Shown here in pieces: positions 59,846-64,000 of a stretch of 64,000 nt of DNA (position 1 is the first letter of the stretch; every line of letters starts with the position of its first letter). Position numbers and translations under genes: made by a program. The notes below the pieces were generated by a model, which had not been told where the DNA came from, did not search any database, and saw nothing but the letters and a program-made list of their open reading frames with translations. This stretch comes from Pyrocephalus nanus (Eukaryota > Chordata > Aves > Passeriformes > Tyrannidae), in NCBI GenBank assembly GCA_038380795.1, contig CM076260.1, positions 28,120,634 through 28,184,633 on the forward strand, written 5' to 3'.

Positions 59846-60510
59846 TGTAACGCCCCAAAAATCTGCCCAATGGATTTATTAAAAGGACCTTAGATTCTTT
59901 TATTCCTTGAGGACGCACAAGAGAAAAATGCTACAATGCTTTCCAGGAGGTCAAAATATTATACTTTTACTGGCAAATTTTGGAAAATAAGGGAACTTGG
60001 CAAAAGTTTAAAGAGAATATTCAATCAACATAAAGCATTTCACAAAGTATTACTTCGCAAATTCCAACCCATCCAGTTTTAAGTTACTCGAATATCAAGA
60101 AAAGGAAATCAGGAGAAGAAGAAGAAGTAAAAAAAAGAGAGAATTACTACTGCCTTAAATGCAGCATAGAACCAGTTAACACAGATCCAAGGACAATAGG
60201 GCTGCAATCATATGGAGGCCTCGTGGTGTGGGTTTTATTTGCTCAGGCCTCCTGTGGCCAACACCCCACAGGTGGGGCTTTTGATCTGATAGCCATTTGG
60301 GATCTGAGTTAAAGGCTCCAGAGTGTGTGATGTGGGGCAGTAGTCCCACTGTACCAGGGACTAACAGCTGCACAGGAGGCTTTCAAGGAAGCAGGATACT
60401 GGAGTTGGGGCAGAGCACCATTCCACCTGGCAGAGCCTGATCTGCCCCCTTCCCCCACACACGGAGTTGTTTCGAGCCACTGAATTTCTTTCAGTCCCTC
60501 CCATGTTACA
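59846..60510 (-). mobile_element. LTR, family B, distant relative of the NUMT LTR
   Basis: It begins TGTAACGCCCCA and ends with GTTACA, so the 6-bp terminal inverted repeat TGTAAC/GTTACA is perfect. It aligns in order with the LTR at 36625-37383 (see that entry). The minus strand carries an AATAAA-type signal (complement at 59874-59880, TTTATT), so the sense strand is minus. The copies differ strongly in the GC-rich part. No clear target duplication is seen (AAAGA on the left, TTCAA on the right). Confidence 0.65.
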
Positions 60511-63434
60511 TTCAAAATTATACTGTAGGTAAAAAAGGACAGCCTTACTCGAGTATCCATGAACTTACTGTAAAACTAATGCTTGAATTATGCAATTAAT
60601 GAACTAATATCCCTTTCAGCAAAATTTATCACTGTCATACACAAGAAACCCTTTTTCCTTTATCTACCCTTTTTTCTCTGATGCTGTTTTCCATCTTACA
60701 CTGCCTGTCTAAGTCCTGAGGCTGATGGTAGCCACCTTACTCCAAATGGCTATAGGGGATTCCAAAGAGTAGGCAATAACAGATGTTCTTCACTGGGATA
60801 AAACAGGTTTGATGGAGAGAGATTTCTCTCTTCTCTGGTTTTGATCTGCTTAGTGTGACTTGCATGTTTGCTAATGCAGGCTACATAGATGCTCTTTCTT
60901 ATGTGATACCCTACACAGATTTGTTGAATATTTACCATATATGGTACTCATGAATAAAACCCCCAAGATACTCAATCATTACCTAACTATGAAGCAATTA
61001 TTATGACTGCTTAAACAACCTTAGCTCAGGCAGAGACAAGTCTAAACAATCCTTCAGGCTTCAATGGTGGCGAAAGTTATAAAGATTATATATTTCTTGG
61101 GATACAGGACAAAAATTTCAAATAATAATTATTTCTTTAATATGCCCTTTTTTGTTCATCAGCTAACATTATGGGAAAAATGAAATACAATACCAGGTAG
61201 CCCACATCCACAGAGCATTGCTCTGAGAATTTTGTGGGATACTTATTCATACAGATAACAGATCTTTGAAATAGCCTTGTTTATAGCATTATCTGAGTTG
61301 ATTTGGTGAATTAGGGCCATATGAAGTACTTTGAACTGAAAGTTTGTTTTATCAAACTTGACCCTCCCATCAGCTGTCCTTAAATTTTCAGGTTTCTGAT
61401 AGCAGATACCTATGCAAACCAAAACTGAAGCTTTTGTCATAGTCTTACAGTGATGGGATCATATTTTTAGATATGCAAATACACATGAAATTTTTACTAA
61501 GCAGACAGAATGATTTATCCATCCTATCTCATCTACCATGTCTTTTAATCTGTAGAATACAGTCAGAAATTAATCATTAGGGATAATAGTCTATCTTATA
61601 CTGTGCACAGAAAATTTATTGGGGAAGACAGAAGTTTTGTGCTGGCATCGAGGGAATAGTCCTTTAGAACTTAATTACACTTTATTTTCCATCTCTTCCT
61701 TTTACCATTACAGTTTCAGTGCTATGATTGTAATTAGTCTTCTTTTTACTCTTGACAAATTATAGACCATATGAAATCTAATCTCCAGATCCCACACAAA
61801 AAAAAAATCCTATATCACTTGAAGTAAAACTTTTTCTCTTACAGTTATATATAATTACATTTAAATGATTGACCTCAAAAATTTAACTCAGTCACAGAAT
61901 AAAGCTGTCCTCAGAATATGAGAAATTCAAGAATAAGGAGTTTTGTGTGTTTAAAAACTTTAGATTTTTTTTTTTAATAATCTCTGGATTTTTGACCTTA
62001 GTTTTTCCTGCTTTGTAAGTTATATAATCAGGAGTAAATAATTTTTTCCATACTTTTATTTATCTGAATAACTAAGAGTGCTAATTTCTCTTAGAAGTTA
62101 CAAAGGAATGCCAATTCAAAGTCTTATTCAGGAATATCTCCTTTGCTGTGCTGTGATGTTCCCTTGGGAAAATTTTAGGTTTGCTTTTATAAATACATGA
62201 ATGTAGAGAGAACATATAGTGATAAGCACTTGTCTTAACTCATTCATAGCCTTTTATATATCTCCTATTTCAAATCATTTCATAGATGACAAATCTCCAT
62301 AGTGCAGCTGGGGATCTGTGTAAGTTCATTCTGCCATCAATAAGATGTGAAACTAGAATATGGATTTTCAGAGTCTCTGTACTTGCTCAACGATCCTTTT
62401 TATCTTTAGAATTGGAAAACATAGCTAACAGAGGTCTGAAGAAAACATATTATTAATTTTATTTTTTTTTGCTAGTAGGCTAACATATCAAGAATTTGTA
62501 TTCAATGAATACAAAAGTCAAACCAGGAGCTGAAAGCTAAATGTTTGGAAAGAAGCTGAACAGAGTACTGTAAAGATAGAGTAGATATATTTAGGACTTT
62601 ATTTATCAATACAAGACATAAGCTATTTGGCTTAAAATGATATATCAGTTATGCAAGGCATAAAGACTGCTGCGCATCAGATATTACATCCACAGGGACC
62701 AATATAAAATGTCTGACGATGACCCCTGAAATCACTTTGAGAATTATATAAAAGACAGAAATGTGATGGTACTTCACTCAAAAGTTTTTTCACCTCACCA
62801 CTTTGTGATCATGAACACCAAGGACATCTTTTTCTACCTGGAAATGATAAAAGGTTTTTCTTCTGTTTATTTGTCTAGCAGCCTTTTCAAAATTCCCCAA
62901 AATTGCCTGACATTTTTAGGGTTACTTTTTTTCTGGTGGTGTTTTTTTTAGTATGTAAAAAAACCCCATAAATAAGAAATGGGATTTTTGAATATCTGAT
63001 GTTGTTGCAGTAGAATATCTCTCTGTTAAAACATTCTGTGACATTTTATGATGCTTGTTATAGGCAGCACAATTGATACTCCTTTGTTTTCTTTAATAAA
63101 CTCATGGTGGAATAAAGCTACTGAAAGAATGATACCTAAAGTGGAAAAAAAGAAATTCAGTGGTCTACAAAAACAGTTCAATTAGAATTCCAATAATGAG
63201 CATATGAAAGTTACACTGAGGAGTTCCTGGCATCAATGGATGGTTTTGTGACTATAATTTCCTATGCTTTCTTCATGTAGATTAATTGTACATTGGTCAT
63301 GTAAATGGTTTAAGTGGAAATAATGAATGCTTTAGAAAATCTCTCCCTAAATCCTTCAGTGAAATCTTCTATGTCTGTCTTCCATGAAGGCCATATAATT
63401 TCTCTTTATGGAGAAAGAGAGCAAAAATTCACAT
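60511..63434. other. AT-rich sequence, no gene seen
   Basis: Nearly 3 kb of AT-rich DNA without a recognisable exon or transposon. Confidence 0.4.
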
Positions 63435-63790
63435 CATCACAGAATAGTAGAAACTCAAAGGGATCTTTGGATACTTTCTAGTTCAACCTCTCATGCTAAA
63501 AGTAGAGTGAGCCACAGAAGCTTGCTCAAGAGCATGTTCAATCAGGTTTTGAGTATCTCCAAGGATGAGGACTCAACGGCATGTTCCTGAGAAACCCCTT
63601 CAAATGCTCAACCAATCTTACAGTAAAAAAAGTACCCTTTTAATTTAAATGGACTTATGTTTCAGTTTGTGCCTATTGCCTCCTGTCCTGTCACTGGATA
63701 TCACTCAGAAGAATCTGTCTCTATTTTCTTTACCCTCCAATCAGATATTTATACATATTTCTCCATGTTTTCTAATCCCTGCCTAATCTT
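63435..63790 (-). mobile_element. CR1 LINE, old 3' part, reverse strand
   Basis: The left edge CATCACAGAATAGTAGAAAC is the reversed terminus. TCCAAGGATGAGGACTCAAC, CTTACAGTAAAAAAAGTACC and TGCCTATTGCCTCCTGTCCT follow in the order of the CR1 3' UTR and ORF2 end. It is strongly diverged and ends near 63790. Confidence 0.82.
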
Positions 63791-64000
63791 AAATAAAATT
63801 TAGGAACCCTGTTACTTATGTTTTTATAGGAATACCATAAGGTTTATCTAAACAACTCTCTCCTGCTGAGCTCAGGTAGTATTTAAAATATTTAGCAAGT
63901 GCCATGAGAAAATTATACTGGTCACAGGATTAAATACTATAGACTCTCAGCCTTCACTGAAACTCTATATACTCACTGTGTATTTATGTATAATTATTTA
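63791..64000. other. AT-rich sequence, nothing recognised
   Basis: No landmark between the CR1 and the window end. Confidence 0.4.

Noticed and set aside
1..64000. CRISPR arrays, bacterial operons, phage or plasmid features
   Set aside because: Repeat content and composition are those of a bird chromosome; no regularly spaced repeats or bacterial gene signals were seen.

Overview
This is a stretch of vertebrate nuclear DNA, almost certainly from a bird and probably a passerine. It is AT-rich and carries CR1 LINE fragments that end in the typical (ATTCTATG)n octamer. It has several solo LTRs of avian endogenous retrovirus type, and one tRNA-Ile-headed, CR1-tailed SINE that looks like TguSINE1 of the zebra finch. 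No intact host protein-coding gene can be supported. Nearly all open frames here are chance frames in repeats or in AT-rich sequence. The window reads as intergenic DNA or a long intron.

Layout. 0-5.5 kb: a solo LTR with a perfect 5-bp target duplication (470-1060), then AT-rich unique sequence with a perfect 16-bp-stem hairpin (1713-1749). 5.57-7.42 kb: a CR1 inserted inside an older, opposite-strand CR1; the inner copy keeps recognisable reverse-transcriptase motifs. 7.4-14.8 kb: AT-rich, repeat-poor. 14.8-23.8 kb: an unclassified GC-richer repeat present twice (about 15.2 and 21.6 kb), the 5' half of a CR1 that has lost its 3' end (16.3-17.7 kb), an LTR scrap, an ancient CR1 scrap, a 39-T tract and a reverse CR1 (22.9-23.8 kb). 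23.8-34.2 kb: mostly plain AT-rich sequence. 34.2-35.8 kb: reverse CR1 parts, with the 3' half joined to the endonuclease region and the middle missing. 36.0-38.0 kb: a nuclear mitochondrial insertion (NUMT) running cytb - tRNA-Thr - tRNA-Pro - ND6 - tRNA-Glu, with a later LTR splitting tRNA-Pro. 39.2 kb: another solo LTR. 42.9-51.0 kb: short CR1 3' ends, the 3' end of an ERVL-like provirus, the SINE and a larger reverse CR1. 51.6-54.5 kb: two LTRs of one family, the second broken and abutting a further LTR-like block. 55.8-64 kb: old reverse CR1 copies, an unidentified GC-richer block (58.2-58.8 kb) and an LTR distantly related to the one inside the NUMT.

Nothing here forms an operon or pathway. 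The value of the window is as a layered record of insertions: mitochondrial DNA captured and then hit by an LTR, a LINE inserted into a LINE, and truncated elements that have lost the unexpected end. I found no convincing undescribed functional system. The best leads are the split NUMT, two perfect hairpins not explained by a repeat family I recognise, the unclassified repeat pair, and the apparent strand bias of the LTRs.
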